In this document: one piece after another, positions 54,044 to 62,710 of the stretch
Position numbering within the stretch: the first letter of the stretch is position 1
How the letters are laid out: each line of letters opens with the position of its first letter
Source: Parvibaculaceae bacterium
GTDB taxonomy: Bacteria; Pseudomonadota; Alphaproteobacteria; Parvibaculales; Parvibaculaceae
Assembly: GCA_019636015.1 (NCBI GenBank)
Contig: JAHBYJ010000002.1
Span: forward strand, 310,001-374,000
DNA: 64,000 nucleotides
Direction: 5' to 3'
Translations under genes and position numbers: made by a program
The notes under the pieces: model-generated
Seen by the model: only the letters and a program-made list of their open reading frames with translations
Databases searched by the model: none
What the model was told of the DNA's origin: nothing

Positions 54044-55036
54044 TTACTTCGCTCCCTCGAATTCGATCGAACGCGCCGCCCGGCTCGCCGTCTTTCCGGC
54101 CTTGTCCGCCACCCAGATCCGCACCGTCAGCTTCGCGTCTTCGCCGCCCTCGGGCGGCATGGTTCTCGTTTCACCTATACGCAGGCCCGCTTCCGCAAGC
54201 CATCCCGCCACTTCACTGTCGGCAAAGCCGAGGCGGCGATGCGCGTGGCTCTCACGCAGGAAGTCGAGCTCATGCGGCGCGAAATCGGCGATCAGCAGCC
54301 GCCCGCCCGGCTTCAGCACCCGTGCGGCTTCGGCGATCGAGGCAGCGGGATCGTCCAGAAAGTGCAGCACCATGTGAAGCGTCACGAGATCGGCGGTCTC
54401 GTCCTGCAGCGGCAGGTCGTAGAGATCGCCTTGCCGGACCGAACAATGCTGCAACTCCGGCCGGTCGAGCTGCGCCCGGGCCAGCGCGAGCATTTCGGGA
54501 CTGAGGTCGATCCCGAGCCCTGCCTTCGCCATGGGCCCGAAAAGCTCGAGTATGCGCCCCGTGCCGGTGCCGAGATCGGCGACGAAGCCAAGACCTTCCC
54601 GCGCGCCGAGTTCCACCATCGCCTGTTCGACCTTGTCTTCCGGCACATAAAGCGAGCGGATGCGGTTCCATTCGCCGGAATTCGCGCGGAAATAGGCCGA
54701 AGCTCTTTCTGCCCGTGCCGCCCGCACGGCTTCCAGCCGCTCGAGGTCGCGCGCGATCACCAGATCCTCCTGCGGGATGAGCCCGCTCAGCACATTGGCA
54801 AGCTCCCCAACCTGGCCTGTTCCGGCGAGGCGGTAGAAAACCCAGCTTCCTTCCCGGAACCGTTCCAGCAGCCCCGCCTCGCACAGCAGCTTGAGATGGC
54901 GGCTCACCCGGGGCTGGCTCTGGCGCAGGATCTGGGTGAGCTCCGTCACGGTCAGCTCGCCCCGCGCCAGCAGCGCCAGCAGGCGCAGCCTCGTGGGTTC
55001 GCCCGCAGCCCTCAATCCTGCCAGAAGTTGATCCAT
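54044..55036 (-). CDS. ArsR-family regulator fused to SAM-dependent methyltransferase domain (SahR/SamR-like)
   Basis: 330 residues. Residues about 1-90 form an ArsR winged helix (LRAAGEPTRLRLLALLARGELTVTELTQILRQSQPRVSRHLKLLCEAGLLERFREGSWVFYRLA). From about 145 a class I methyltransferase fold follows: LGFVADLGTGTGRILELFG, GIDLSPEMLALARAQL, VTLHMVLHFLDDPAASIAEAARVLKPGGRLLIADFAPHELDFLRESHAHRRLGF. No metal-site cysteines are evident in the HTH. As the first gene of a metF-metH operon it is well placed to sense SAM or SAH through the methyltransferase domain. A dyad at 55064-55085 is its probable operator. Confidence 0.88.
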   Translation of the reverse strand: MDQLLAGLRAAGEPTRLRLLALLARGELTVTELTQILRQSQPRVSRHLKLLCEAGLLERFREGSWVFYRLAGTGQVGELANVLSGLIPQEDLVIARDLERLEAVRAARAERASAYFRANSGEWNRIRSLYVPEDKVEQAMVELGAREGLGFVADLGTGTGRILELFGPMAKAGLGIDLSPEMLALARAQLDRPELQHCSVRQGDLYDLPLQDETADLVTLHMVLHFLDDPAASIAEAARVLKPGGRLLIADFAPHELDFLRESHAHRRLGFADSEVAGWLAEAGLRIGETRTMPPEGGEDAKLTVRIWVADKAGKTASRAARSIEFEGAK

Positions 55037-55063
55037 CGGAACTCTCCGCCAAATGTTGCGAAG

Positions 55064-55085
55064 GATATAAACATATCTTTATGTC
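55064..55085. promoter_or_regulatory. 22-bp imperfect palindrome, probable ArsR/SahR operator of the met operon
   Basis: GATATAAACAT (55064-55074) and ATCTTTATGTC (55075-55085) are reverse complements at 9 of 11 positions. It is AT-rich in GC-rich surroundings and lies 28 bp upstream of the ArsR-methyltransferase start, as for ArsR-family autoregulated operons. Confidence 0.6.
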
Positions 55086-55350
55086 TTTCCAAACGCCTTT
55101 TTGGCCCGGGCGCTACATTTTCGCAACGCCTGGCGGAATCCTCATTTCCATCCAACCGCTCGGCTGGTTAACGCAACCGTCATATGTTAGCTAGGGGAAC
55201 CGCCGGAACGCGGGAATCGGCGGAAATCCGTGAATTTCGGGCGCCGTTTATCAGGTTTTAATCTGCGTGCGGAATGCTCGCAGCACAAGCCGGACGGATT
55301 GCTGCGTCGCGACAGCAAGGTCCGGGCAAGGACGATCAGGGGGCGGTTTC

Positions 55351-56172
55351 ATGAAGTTTTCGCTGGAGAGAAGCTGGGTGACCGCGCGGTTCTGCCTCGC
55401 GATTATTCTCGCTGCGTCACTCACCTTGGCGGCGCCGGGCGGCATCGCCGCCGCGCAAGCCCAGGACGCCGAAGCCTCCGACGGCGAGAACGATCCGCTC
55501 GAGCCGATGAACCGCTATTTCTTCGAGCTCAACAAGTTCTTCGACACGATCCTGCTGAAGCCGGTCGCCACCTGGTATGACGGCGTCGTGCCGGAACCGG
55601 GCCGCGATAGCGTGCGCAACTTCCTCGACAATCTGCGCAGCCCCGTGATCCTTGCGAACGACCTGCTGCAGGGCGAATGGGACCGCGCCGGCACCACTGC
55701 CAGCCGCTTCGGCATCAATACCACGGTCGGCGTGCTCGGCCTCTTCGATCCGGCCGCAGGCTGGGGCCTCCCCCAGCACAGCGAGGATTTCGGCCAGACG
55801 CTCGCGGTCTATGGATCGCCCGAAGGCCCCTACCTCTTCGTGCCGGTCCTTGGCCCCGCCCCGCCCCGCGACCTGACGGGTTTCGTTGTGGACCAGTTCT
55901 TCGATCCGCTCACTTATATCTATTGGGATCGCCCGAAGACCGTTCCGACGATCCGCTTCGTGGTGAACGGTATCGACCAGCGCGCGCGGAGCCTCGATAC
56001 GCTCGACCAGATCGAACGGACCTCCGTGGATCACTACGCCACGGTCCGCAATCTCTATCGCCAGATCCGCAACAACGAGATCGCGAATGGCGAGCGGAAC
56101 TTCGACGATCTGCCGGATATCGATAACCTAAATTTCGACACAAACGAACCCAACACTCCCGAGGCACGTTGA
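55351..56172 (+). CDS. mlaA: MlaA/VacJ family outer-membrane lipid asymmetry protein
   Basis: 273 residues from ATG 55351. A signal peptide ends around AAAQAQ-DAE (residues about 38-42). DPLEPMNRYFFELNKFFDTILLKPVATWYDGVVPEPGRDSVRNFLDNLRSPVILANDLLQGEW and FGQTLAVYGSPEGPYLFVPVLGPAPPRDLTGFVVDQFFDPLTYI are the MlaA core. No cysteine follows a lipobox-like sequence (the only nearby Cys is inside the hydrophobic core), so the protein seems not to be a lipoprotein. MlaA removes misplaced phospholipids from the outer leaflet. mlaC follows after 67 nt. Confidence 0.92.
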   Translation: MKFSLERSWVTARFCLAIILAASLTLAAPGGIAAAQAQDAEASDGENDPLEPMNRYFFELNKFFDTILLKPVATWYDGVVPEPGRDSVRNFLDNLRSPVILANDLLQGEWDRAGTTASRFGINTTVGVLGLFDPAAGWGLPQHSEDFGQTLAVYGSPEGPYLFVPVLGPAPPRDLTGFVVDQFFDPLTYIYWDRPKTVPTIRFVVNGIDQRARSLDTLDQIERTSVDHYATVRNLYRQIRNNEIANGERNFDDLPDIDNLNFDTNEPNTPEAR

Positions 56173-56239
56173 GAAAGCGCGCTCCGCACCGATGCGGGCA
56201 GCGCACGACGCCGGGAATAAACTGGTTCAGGAGAGTTCG

Positions 56240-56899
56240 ATGTCTGCCATGATGAGTGGTCTTTCCTTGCGCTTGCTCGCGGCGCCGCTTGCGCTTTGCC
56301 TGGCATTCGCCGCAACGCCCGCCAGCGCCTCCAAGGACGAGGCGGTCGCCTTTGTCGAGAAGGTGTCCGCCGAAGCGATCGAAATCATCAGCGACAAGTC
56401 GGCAAGCCAGCAGGAGCGCGAGGTCGCCTTCCGCACGCTGCTCAACAATACCGCCGACATGGACCGCATCGCAGCCTTCGCGCTCGGCCAGTACCTGCGC
56501 ACGCCGAATGAGGCCCAGCGCACGGAGTATCGCAAGCTCGTCGAGAACTTCATCGTCAAGGTCTATGTGACGCGCCTCAGCGACTACAACAATGAGAAGC
56601 TCACCATTCTCGGTGCGCGCGAACGCGGCGAGAACCAGGCGATCGTGCAGAGCGAGATCCGCTTCACCAATGGCCGCCAGCCCGTTTCCGTCGACTGGTG
56701 GCTCATCCAGAAGGACGGCGGCTACAGGATTTTCGACGTCAATGTCGTCGGCGTCTGGCTCGCGCAGGAACAGCGCTCGGCTTTCACCAGCGTCATCCGC
56801 TCCAATGGCGGCAACTTCGACGCGCTTCTCACGCATCTGCGGACGCAGATCGGCCGCGTCGAGGCGGGCGAGGACATCGATCTCACGGCCTCGAACTGA
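56240..56899 (+). CDS. mlaC: MlaC-family periplasmic phospholipid carrier
   Basis: 219 residues from ATG 56240 (AGGAGA upstream). Signal peptide MSAMMSGLSLRLLAAPLALC then LAFAATPASA-SKDE. The MlaC core has FVEKVSAEAIEIISDKSASQQEREVAFRTLLNNTADMDRIAAFALGQYLRTPNEAQRTEYRKLVENFIVKVYVTRL and VDWWLIQKDGGYRIFDVNVVGVWLAQEQRSAFTSVIRSNGGNFDALLTHL. It ferries phospholipid between MlaA and an inner-membrane MlaFEDB complex, which is not in this window. The operon ends at a strong hairpin. Confidence 0.93.
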   Translation: MSAMMSGLSLRLLAAPLALCLAFAATPASASKDEAVAFVEKVSAEAIEIISDKSASQQEREVAFRTLLNNTADMDRIAAFALGQYLRTPNEAQRTEYRKLVENFIVKVYVTRLSDYNNEKLTILGARERGENQAIVQSEIRFTNGRQPVSVDWWLIQKDGGYRIFDVNVVGVWLAQEQRSAFTSVIRSNGGNFDALLTHLRTQIGRVEAGEDIDLTASN

Positions 56900-56919
56900 C
56901 AACCCGGCATACTCGCTTC

Positions 56920-56947
56920 AACGGCGCATTCCGCGGAATGCGCCGTT
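56920..56947 (+). terminator. Terminator of the mlaA-mlaC operon
   Basis: AACGGCGCATTCC (56920-56932) and GGAATGCGCCGTT (56935-56947) are perfect 13-nt inverted copies, followed by TCCATTTC. The long stem with a pyrimidine tail 20 nt after the mlaC stop is a convincing terminator. Confidence 0.8.
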
Positions 56948-57047
56948 TCCATTTCTGAGGCACCGGTCTTCGTCCGCGATTCAGCGCCTGTTAACGCGGC
57001 GCATCGACAATTGCACTGTTCATTGTCGAGACCGGAGAGGTAAGGCC

Positions 57048-57620
57048 GTGCATATCGAGGCCGCCCGCCAACAAGCAGCATCCCCCTGTCACAGACGCAT
57101 GCGTTCGCCGCAAAGCCTCGCCTTCCAGCAGGCCTGGGCCACGATTCCGAAACAGGGCTTCGTCCCCGACAAGGCAGACTTCCGGCCGGAGCGGCTTGCG
57201 CCCTTTCTCAACGACATTTACCTCGTCGAACTTACCGGTGATCCGGAACGTCGCCTCGTCTTCCGCCTCGCCGGACAGACGATCCGCAATGCGCTCGGCA
57301 TCGACCTTCGCGGCCTGAGCTACGCGGACTTCGTTCCGGAGGAACACCGCTTGCATGCCGGCATATCCATGGACCTGATGTTCGGCCCTCGCCCTTGCGG
57401 ACGCTGGATCGGCAAGGACATCGTGCATCTGGACGGCTATCGCGAACCGATCGAATTGACCCAGCTGCCAATGACGGATCGCGCAACGGGCGCACGTCTC
57501 GTCCTCGGCATCGCCGAGGGCTTCGGCGCGGCCGGCATGCATGAGGGCGAAGGACAATTTTGTTTCGAATGCCGCGAGACCGAATATTTCATCGACATCG
57601 GCGCGGGCTTGCCGGCCTGA
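57048..57620 (+). CDS. PAS_5-like (PF07310-type) PAS domain protein
   Basis: 190 residues from GTG 57048, with GGAGAGGTAAGG just upstream. The frame opens much earlier but overlaps mlaC. FQQAWATIPKQGFVPDKADFRPERLAPFLNDIYLVELTGDPERRLVFRLAGQTIRNALGIDLRGLSYADFVPEEHRLHAGISMDLMFGPRPCGRWIGKDI follows the pattern of the alphaproteobacterial PAS_5 family, in which a single PAS-like domain stands alone. Such proteins may sense a small molecule and partner with signalling proteins. It is convergent with a hybrid histidine kinase (7 nt between stops). Its function is unknown. Confidence 0.72.
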   Translation: MHIEAARQQAASPCHRRMRSPQSLAFQQAWATIPKQGFVPDKADFRPERLAPFLNDIYLVELTGDPERRLVFRLAGQTIRNALGIDLRGLSYADFVPEEHRLHAGISMDLMFGPRPCGRWIGKDIVHLDGYREPIELTQLPMTDRATGARLVLGIAEGFGAAGMHEGEGQFCFECRETEYFIDIGAGLPA

Positions 57621-57626
57621 GCTCGC

Positions 57627-59264
57627 TCAAGCCCCCGCCCGCCTGAGGTCCGGATAGGCAGCCTTGGGTGCCGGCACGCGGCCGAATTTCGTCTCCAGCA
57701 CGCGACCGATCTCGATGATCAGCTCGCGATGATCGATCGGCTTTCCGACATATCCATCGGCGCCCATCTCGTGATATCGCGAATTCTCCGGGCCGAGCGA
57801 ATCCGCCGTCAGCGCGATCACCGGCACATTGCGGATCGCCTGCATCTCATGCAGGCGGATATGGCGAAGCGCCGTCATCCCGTCCATCACCGGCATATGC
57901 ATGTCGAGCAGTACGAGGTCGAAGTCCCTCGTCTGCAACCAGCGGATGGCTTCCTCGCCGTTCTCCGCCTCGACAATGACAATGCCGAGCGGCTCGAGAA
58001 AGAGCCGCGCAACTTTCCGGTTGAGCGCGTGATCGTCGACCAGCAGGACAGACATGCCCTTCGCCCACCGTACGCCGCCCGTCTTGTCGACATCGGCCTT
58101 CGCCGGTGCTTCGTCGGCGCGCTGTCCCATCGCCGCGCGGAACGCGAGCGTGAAGGATGAGCCCTTGCCCTTCTCGCTCTCCACCGAAACGTCGCCGCCC
58201 ATGAGCTCCGCAAGCTTCCGGCTGATCGAGAGGCCGAGCCCCGTGCCGCCATAGCGCCGCGAGGTCGAGGCATCGGCCTGCGTGAAAGGTGCGAAGAGCT
58301 TGTCGAGCGTCGCTGCATCCATGCCGATGCCTGTATCCGAAATGCGGATGCGAACCTCGAAGAGCTTTTCCTCGACCGGTGCGACGCTGGCGCTGACGGT
58401 TATCCCGCCCACATCCGTGAACTTGATCGCGTTCGACACGAGATTCGAGACGCATTGGCGCACGCGCACGGGGTCGAAGCGGAGAAAGGTCATCGACTCC
58501 GGGTCTATCTCGAGCGTGAGCGTGAGACCCTTCTCCACTGCCCGAGGCGCCCAGAGTTTTTCGAGGCGGCGCAGCAGATGCCCGAGATCGTTGTCGATCG
58601 GCGATATGTCGAACTTGCCCGCCTCGATCTTCGAAAGATCGAGCACGTCGTTCAGGATCGCCATCAGCGTCTTGCCGCTGTCGAGGATCGTGTCGAGCTG
58701 GTCGCGCTGGTCGGGCGTAAGGTCGGAAGCCGCCATGAGCTGCGCCATGCCGAGAATGCCGTTCAGCGGCGTGCGGATTTCGTGGCTGATATTGGCGAGG
58801 AAGGCGGACTTCGCTTCATTCGCCGCTTCCGCTTCTTTCCGCGCCTTCTTCAGTTCCTTTTCGCGCTCACGCAGCGCCGTCACATCGGCGCCCACCGCCA
58901 CCCAGCCGCCGAAGGACAGCGGAATTTCGACGACCTGCATGATCGTGCCGAGATGCGTCTGGAGCTCGACAGGCTCGCCTCTTTCCAGCGACCCGATAAT
59001 GGATTCCGCTGTCGCCCAGGCGTCGTCGTCGGACAGACTCGGAACAACCGCCTTCACCGCCACATAGGCCGCCTCGACATAGGTCTTGCCCTCGCGAAGC
59101 GCCTTGTTGGTGAAGGGAAAGTCGCGTTCGTTCTGGTCGTTGGAGAGAAGGATTTCGTGATTGGGACCGAAAATGACGAAACCGCCCGGCAGGCGGTTCA
59201 CCGCCTCCAGCACGATGGCTTCCATATCCCAGTCGCTTGCCGTCTTTCCGCCCATGCGAGCCAT
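57627..59264 (-). CDS. Soluble hybrid sensor histidine kinase/response regulator
   Basis: 545 residues, no membrane helix. A PAS-like sensor region (residues about 12-130, [35 protein letters not shown]) precedes a coiled linker, HisKA with phospho-acceptor His161 ([15 protein letters not shown]), HATPase (N-box near 271-282, G1 SDTGIGMD, G2 GGTGLGLS) and a C-terminal receiver (404-525) with phospho-Asp454 (VLLDMHMP). The receiver is followed by no output domain, so phosphate probably passes to a histidine phosphotransferase encoded elsewhere. The start is ATG 59264 or ATG 59255 (codon 4). Confidence 0.92.
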   Translation of the reverse strand: MARMGGKTASDWDMEAIVLEAVNRLPGGFVIFGPNHEILLSNDQNERDFPFTNKALREGKTYVEAAYVAVKAVVPSLSDDDAWATAESIIGSLERGEPVELQTHLGTIMQVVEIPLSFGGWVAVGADVTALREREKELKKARKEAEAANEAKSAFLANISHEIRTPLNGILGMAQLMAASDLTPDQRDQLDTILDSGKTLMAILNDVLDLSKIEAGKFDISPIDNDLGHLLRRLEKLWAPRAVEKGLTLTLEIDPESMTFLRFDPVRVRQCVSNLVSNAIKFTDVGGITVSASVAPVEEKLFEVRIRISDTGIGMDAATLDKLFAPFTQADASTSRRYGGTGLGLSISRKLAELMGGDVSVESEKGKGSSFTLAFRAAMGQRADEAPAKADVDKTGGVRWAKGMSVLLVDDHALNRKVARLFLEPLGIVIVEAENGEEAIRWLQTRDFDLVLLDMHMPVMDGMTALRHIRLHEMQAIRNVPVIALTADSLGPENSRYHEMGADGYVGKPIDHRELIIEIGRVLETKFGRVPAPKAAYPDLRRAGA

Positions 59265-59374
59265 TCCACGCGAGCGCGATGCCGCATCCCCTGCGGCCGC
59301 GCTCTTGCGCCTCCAGTTCCCCCTCGAAGAGGTAAAATCTAGGGTGATGGGCTTAACGCAGCGTGAAGATGCAA

Positions 59375-59413
59375 CGCACCCCGACGGAAATGCGCGATTT
59401 CCATTGGGGTGCG
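59375..59413. repeat. Two-step inverted repeat between ettA and the kinase gene
   Basis: CGCACCCC-GAC-GGAAAT-GCGCG-ATTTCC-ATT-GGGGTGCG forms an 8-bp stem, a symmetrical 3x3 internal loop, a 6-bp stem and a 5-nt loop. It lies 20 nt beyond the ettA stop and 111 nt before the kinase start. There is no T-run on either side, so it may be an mRNA-end stabiliser, a factor-dependent end or a protein site. Confidence 0.6.
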
Positions 59414-59432
59414 GCGCAGCAAATGACGGAAA

Positions 59433-61088
59433 TCAGCGGCTGAAACGCTTGTATTTGATCCGGTGCGGAATTTCGGCTTCCGGCCCGAGGCGGCGCTTCT
59501 TGTCCTCCTCATAGTCCTGGTAGTTCCCCTCGAACCATTCCACATGGCTGTCGCCCTCGAAGGCGAGCATATGGGTGGCGATACGGTCGAGGAACCAGCG
59601 ATCGTGGGAGATGACCACGGCGCAGCCGGCAAAGGCGACCAGCGCATCTTCGAGCGCGCGCAGCGTTTCGACGTCGAGATCGTTGGTCGGTTCGTCGAGC
59701 AGCAGCAGGTTCGCGCCCGACTTCAGCATCTTGGCGAGGTGAACGCGGTTGCGCTCGCCGCCCGAAAGCAGCCCCACCTTCTTCTGCTGGTCCGAGCCCT
59801 TGAAGTTGAACGAGCCGACATAGGCGCGGCTCGGCATGGTCGTCTTGCCGAGTTCCACGATGTCGGTGCCGCCCGAGATTTCTTCCCAGACCGTCTTGTT
59901 CGGATCGAGCGCATCGCGGCTCTGGTCGACATAGCCCATGACGACCGTCTCGCCGATCTTCAGCGTGCCGCTGTCCGGCTTCTCCTGTCCCGTCAGCATG
60001 CGGAAAAGCGTCGTCTTGCCGGCGCCGTTCGGGCCGATCACGCCGACAATGCCGCCCGGCGGCAGCTTGAACGACAGGTCGTCGATCAGCAGCCGGTCGC
60101 CGAAACCCTTGGAGATGTGTTCCACCTCATAGACATTGCCGCCGAGCCGGGGTCCGGCCGGAATGACGATCTGCGCCTTGCCCTCCTGCTGGCGGCCTGC
60201 CTCGGCGAGCAACTCGTCATAGGCGTTGATACGCGCCTTGGATTTCGCCTGCCGCGCCTTGGGGCTCTGCCTGATCCATTCCAGTTCGCGCGCCAGCGTC
60301 CGCTGCTTCGCCTCTTCCTGGCGCCCTTCCTGCTCGAGCCGCTTTTCCTTCTGTTCGAGCCATGAGGAGTAATTGCCCTCGTAGGGAATGCCCGACCCGC
60401 GGTCGAGTTCGAGAATCCAGCCCGTCACATTGTCGAGAAAATAGCGGTCATGGGTGACCATGACCACGGTGCCCGAATATTCCTTCAGATAGTTCTGCAG
60501 CCAGGCGATAGATTCCGCATCGAGATGGTTCGTCGGTTCGTCGAGCAGCAGCAGGTCCGGCGAGGCAAGCAGCAGGCGGCACAGCGCCACCCGGCGCTTC
60601 TCACCGCCCGAGAGCTTCGACACATCGGCGTCGCCTTCCGGACAGCGCAATGCATCCATCGCCATCTCGACCTGGCTGTCGAGATCCCAGAGGTTCTGCG
60701 CGTCGATAATGTCCTGGAGCTTGGCCATCTCCTCGGCCGTCTCGTCCGAATAGTTCATGGCGAGTTCGTTGTAACGGTCGACCAGCGCCTTCTTCTCGGC
60801 TGCGCCGTCCATCACATTGCCGAACACGTCCTTCGTGCCGTCGAGTTCCGGCTCCTGCGCGAGATAGCCGACCTTTGCGCCTTCGGCCGCCCAGGCCTCC
60901 CCCGTGAAGTCCTTGTCGACGCCCGCCATGATCCGCAGCAGCGTCGACTTGCCGGCGCCGTTGAGACCCACGACGCCGATCTTCACGCCAGGGAAAAACG
61001 ACAGGCGGATATCCTTCAGAACCTGCTTGCCGCCCGGATAGGTCTTCGACAGGCGGTCCATGACATAGACATATTGATAAGCGGCCAT
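59433..61088 (-). CDS. ettA: Energy-dependent translational throttle protein EttA (ABC-F)
   Basis: 551 residues with two ABC ATPase domains in one chain. First: [60 protein letters not shown]. Linker: arm/PtIM region with [45 protein letters not shown]. Second: [63 protein letters not shown]. The [24 protein letters not shown] start and C-terminus RIKYKRFSR match EttA. It binds the ribosomal E site and gates the first peptide bond according to energy state. It is divergent from arsR at 61203. Confidence 0.95.
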   Translation of the reverse strand: MAAYQYVYVMDRLSKTYPGGKQVLKDIRLSFFPGVKIGVVGLNGAGKSTLLRIMAGVDKDFTGEAWAAEGAKVGYLAQEPELDGTKDVFGNVMDGAAEKKALVDRYNELAMNYSDETAEEMAKLQDIIDAQNLWDLDSQVEMAMDALRCPEGDADVSKLSGGEKRRVALCRLLLASPDLLLLDEPTNHLDAESIAWLQNYLKEYSGTVVMVTHDRYFLDNVTGWILELDRGSGIPYEGNYSSWLEQKEKRLEQEGRQEEAKQRTLARELEWIRQSPKARQAKSKARINAYDELLAEAGRQQEGKAQIVIPAGPRLGGNVYEVEHISKGFGDRLLIDDLSFKLPPGGIVGVIGPNGAGKTTLFRMLTGQEKPDSGTLKIGETVVMGYVDQSRDALDPNKTVWEEISGGTDIVELGKTTMPSRAYVGSFNFKGSDQQKKVGLLSGGERNRVHLAKMLKSGANLLLLDEPTNDLDVETLRALEDALVAFAGCAVVISHDRWFLDRIATHMLAFEGDSHVEWFEGNYQDYEEDKKRRLGPEAEIPHRIKYKRFSR

Positions 61089-61168
61089 GTGGCGCGTTCC
61101 TCAGGCATCTGGTGGCGGAATTGGGCCCCTTCTACTCAATCGGGGCCATCGGAGCAATCGCTGCCCTC

Positions 61169-61198
61169 TTGACATGCAACCTTTTAGTTGCATATTAA
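61169..61198 (+). promoter_or_regulatory. Promoter and overlapping operator of arsR-AHSA1 module 1
   Basis: TTGACA (61169-61174), 18 nt, TATTAA (61193-61198). The inverted repeat ATGCAAC-CTTTTA-GTTGCAT (61174-61193) fills the spacer exactly. The predicted start is at 61203-61205, that is at the ATG itself, and no ribosome-binding site precedes it. The transcript is probably leaderless. Confidence 0.7.
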
Positions 61199-61202
61199 AC
61201 CC

Positions 61203-61550
61203 ATGACGCTCGACCTTGCCTTCCGTGCCCTTGCAGATGCCAACAGGCGCGACCTGCTCGACCGGCTCTACGCCCGGAACGGACAGACGCTGGGCGAGCT
61301 CTGCGAAGGGATCGAGATGTCCCGTCAGGCTGTGACGAAACATCTCGCCATTCTCGAAGAAGCGAACCTCGTGGCGACCGTCTGGCGCGGCCGCGAAAAA
61401 CTTCACTACCTGAACCCGGTGCCGATCGCCGAGATCGCGGATCGCTGGATCAGGAAGTTCGAGCGCACGGAAATCGACGGGCTGATCGGCCTGAAGAAGT
61501 CGCTCGAAGGAAAACGCAACGGCAAACCGGCTGAAGGAAAAGACAAATGA
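61203..61550 (+). CDS. ArsR-family transcriptional regulator (module 1)
   Basis: 115 residues from ATG 61203. LAFRALADANRRDLLDRLYARNGQTLGELCEGIEMSRQAVTKHLAILEEANLVATVWRGREKLHYLNPVPIAEIADRWIRKFE is a winged helix of the ArsR subgroup that pairs with AHSA1 proteins. It has no cysteine pair for metal sensing. An ATG at 61188 exists but lies inside the promoter. It overlaps the AHSA1 gene by 4 nt. Autorepression through the dyad at 61174-61193 is likely. Confidence 0.9.
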   Translation: MTLDLAFRALADANRRDLLDRLYARNGQTLGELCEGIEMSRQAVTKHLAILEEANLVATVWRGREKLHYLNPVPIAEIADRWIRKFERTEIDGLIGLKKSLEGKRNGKPAEGKDK

Positions 61551-62011
61551 CCAAGGCACCTGCACTCCATGCGGAACGCGATCCCGATTTCGTCTATGTG
61601 ATCCATATCGACGCGAAGCCGGAAGACGTCTGGGCGGCGCTCACCGACAACAAGTCCGAACGCGCCTGGTGGGGCGGCACGCTCCACGATTCGACCTTCG
61701 AGCCGGGTTCCCCCATCCTCTATCGCCGCAAGGGCGGCGTGGATGTGCGCGGAGAAATCCTGGAGAACGAAGCGCCGCACCGCCTCGTCTATACCTTCAA
61801 TGTCGAAGGTCCCGGCCCGCAGCATGACGAGGGCCCGTCCATCGTCACCTATGATGTGGCGGCGAACGGCAAGCTGACGAAGCTCACCGTCACCCACACC
61901 AATTTCCCGAAGAACTCCGCCGTGCTAGTCGGCATCTCCCGCGGCTGGCCGGGCATTCTCTCCGGCCTCAAATCCATGCTGGAACGCGGCACGGTGCCCG
62001 CCTTCTTCTGA
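61547..62011 (+). CDS. SRPBCC/AHSA1-domain protein (module 1)
   Basis: 154 residues. FVYVIHIDAKPEDVWAALTDNKSERAWWGGTLHDSTFEPGSPILYRRKGGVDVRGEILENEAPHRLVYTF and SGLKSMLERGTV give the START-like helix-grip fold of AHSA1-related bacterial proteins. These bind hydrophobic small molecules, but the ligand is usually unknown. It is translationally coupled to its ArsR partner (ATGA). Its 3' end faces the DUF998 gene across a shared hairpin. Confidence 0.88.
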   Translation: MTKAPALHAERDPDFVYVIHIDAKPEDVWAALTDNKSERAWWGGTLHDSTFEPGSPILYRRKGGVDVRGEILENEAPHRLVYTFNVEGPGPQHDEGPSIVTYDVAANGKLTKLTVTHTNFPKNSAVLVGISRGWPGILSGLKSMLERGTVPAFF

Positions 62012-62022
62012 GTGCAAATAAA

Positions 62023-62054
62023 GGGAAGCCGCGCGCAGGCGGCTTCCCCTTTTC
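62023..62054. terminator. Bidirectional terminator
   Basis: GGGAAGCCGC (62023-62032), loop GCGCAG, GCGGCTTCCC (62039-62048), then C-TTTT on the plus strand. On the minus strand the stem is followed by TTTATTTGC. It lies between convergent stops and can serve both. Confidence 0.87.
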
Positions 62055-62067
62055 GTCTCGTCCCATG

Positions 62068-62685
62068 TCAGCCTTGCGGCAGCATGATCGTCACGCCGGC
62101 AAGCCACAGCCAGCCGAGCATCGCCGCCCAGTAGAAGGCGATTCCGGGCGCAACGGTCATCGACATGCCAAGCCCGATCAGCACCGGCATCGCAATGCCC
62201 GCTGCGACGGATACTCCCGCCCAGACCGTCTGCTCCGTCTGCCAGAAGTGAAAGGCGAACGCAAAACAGGCGAGAATGAGCCCGCCGAAAGCAATCATGA
62301 AAGCAACGCTGTGCAGGATGGCGGCGGTCGTCATCACCGGCTGCTGATCCATAGGCGTGCCGGGCGGAAAGCCGAGCCCCGCCGGCGCGTCGAAAATGCC
62401 GGCAAGAATGAGCCCCGCCCCATAGGCAGCGATCAGCAGAGGCGCCACGATACCGCCCTGCCCGCGTGCTAGTTCCGCATGCACGCCATAGGCACAGACG
62501 AGCACGAGCAATCCGCTGACGATGAAGACGGCCTTCATCATCCAACCGCCTTCGCCGAGGCTCAACGAGCTGATCGCATGCCGCTCGATGTCGAAGCCCG
62601 CACGCGTATAGATCAGGATCGTCGGCACGATGAAGAAAAGCAGCGCTGCGGCTAACCCTGCATGGAGCATGAGCCTATCCGCCAT
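62068..62685 (-). CDS. DUF998 family integral membrane protein
   Basis: 205 residues from ATG 62685, with GGAGGGG 6 nt upstream; ATG 62691 would have no spacing. Six hydrophobic helices. FDIERHAISSLSLGEGGWMMKAVFIVSGLLVLVCAYGVHAEL and DAPAGLGFPPGTPMDQQPVMTTAAILHSVAFMIAFGGLILACF are the DUF998 hallmarks. Function is unknown. It lies 25 nt after the module-2 AHSA1 gene on the same strand, so it is probably the third gene of that operon. Confidence 0.85.
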   Translation of the reverse strand: MADRLMLHAGLAAALLFFIVPTILIYTRAGFDIERHAISSLSLGEGGWMMKAVFIVSGLLVLVCAYGVHAELARGQGGIVAPLLIAAYGAGLILAGIFDAPAGLGFPPGTPMDQQPVMTTAAILHSVAFMIAFGGLILACFAFAFHFWQTEQTVWAGVSVAAGIAMPVLIGLGMSMTVAPGIAFYWAAMLGWLWLAGVTIMLPQG

Positions 62686-62710
62686 GATCATCCCCTCCGC
62701 CACGTTGCGC

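Noticed and set aside
55037-55350. SAM or cobalamin riboswitch upstream of the methionine operon or mlaA
   Set aside because: I found no B12-box or SAM-riboswitch core on either strand. The AT-rich palindrome and an ArsR-type regulator explain control better.
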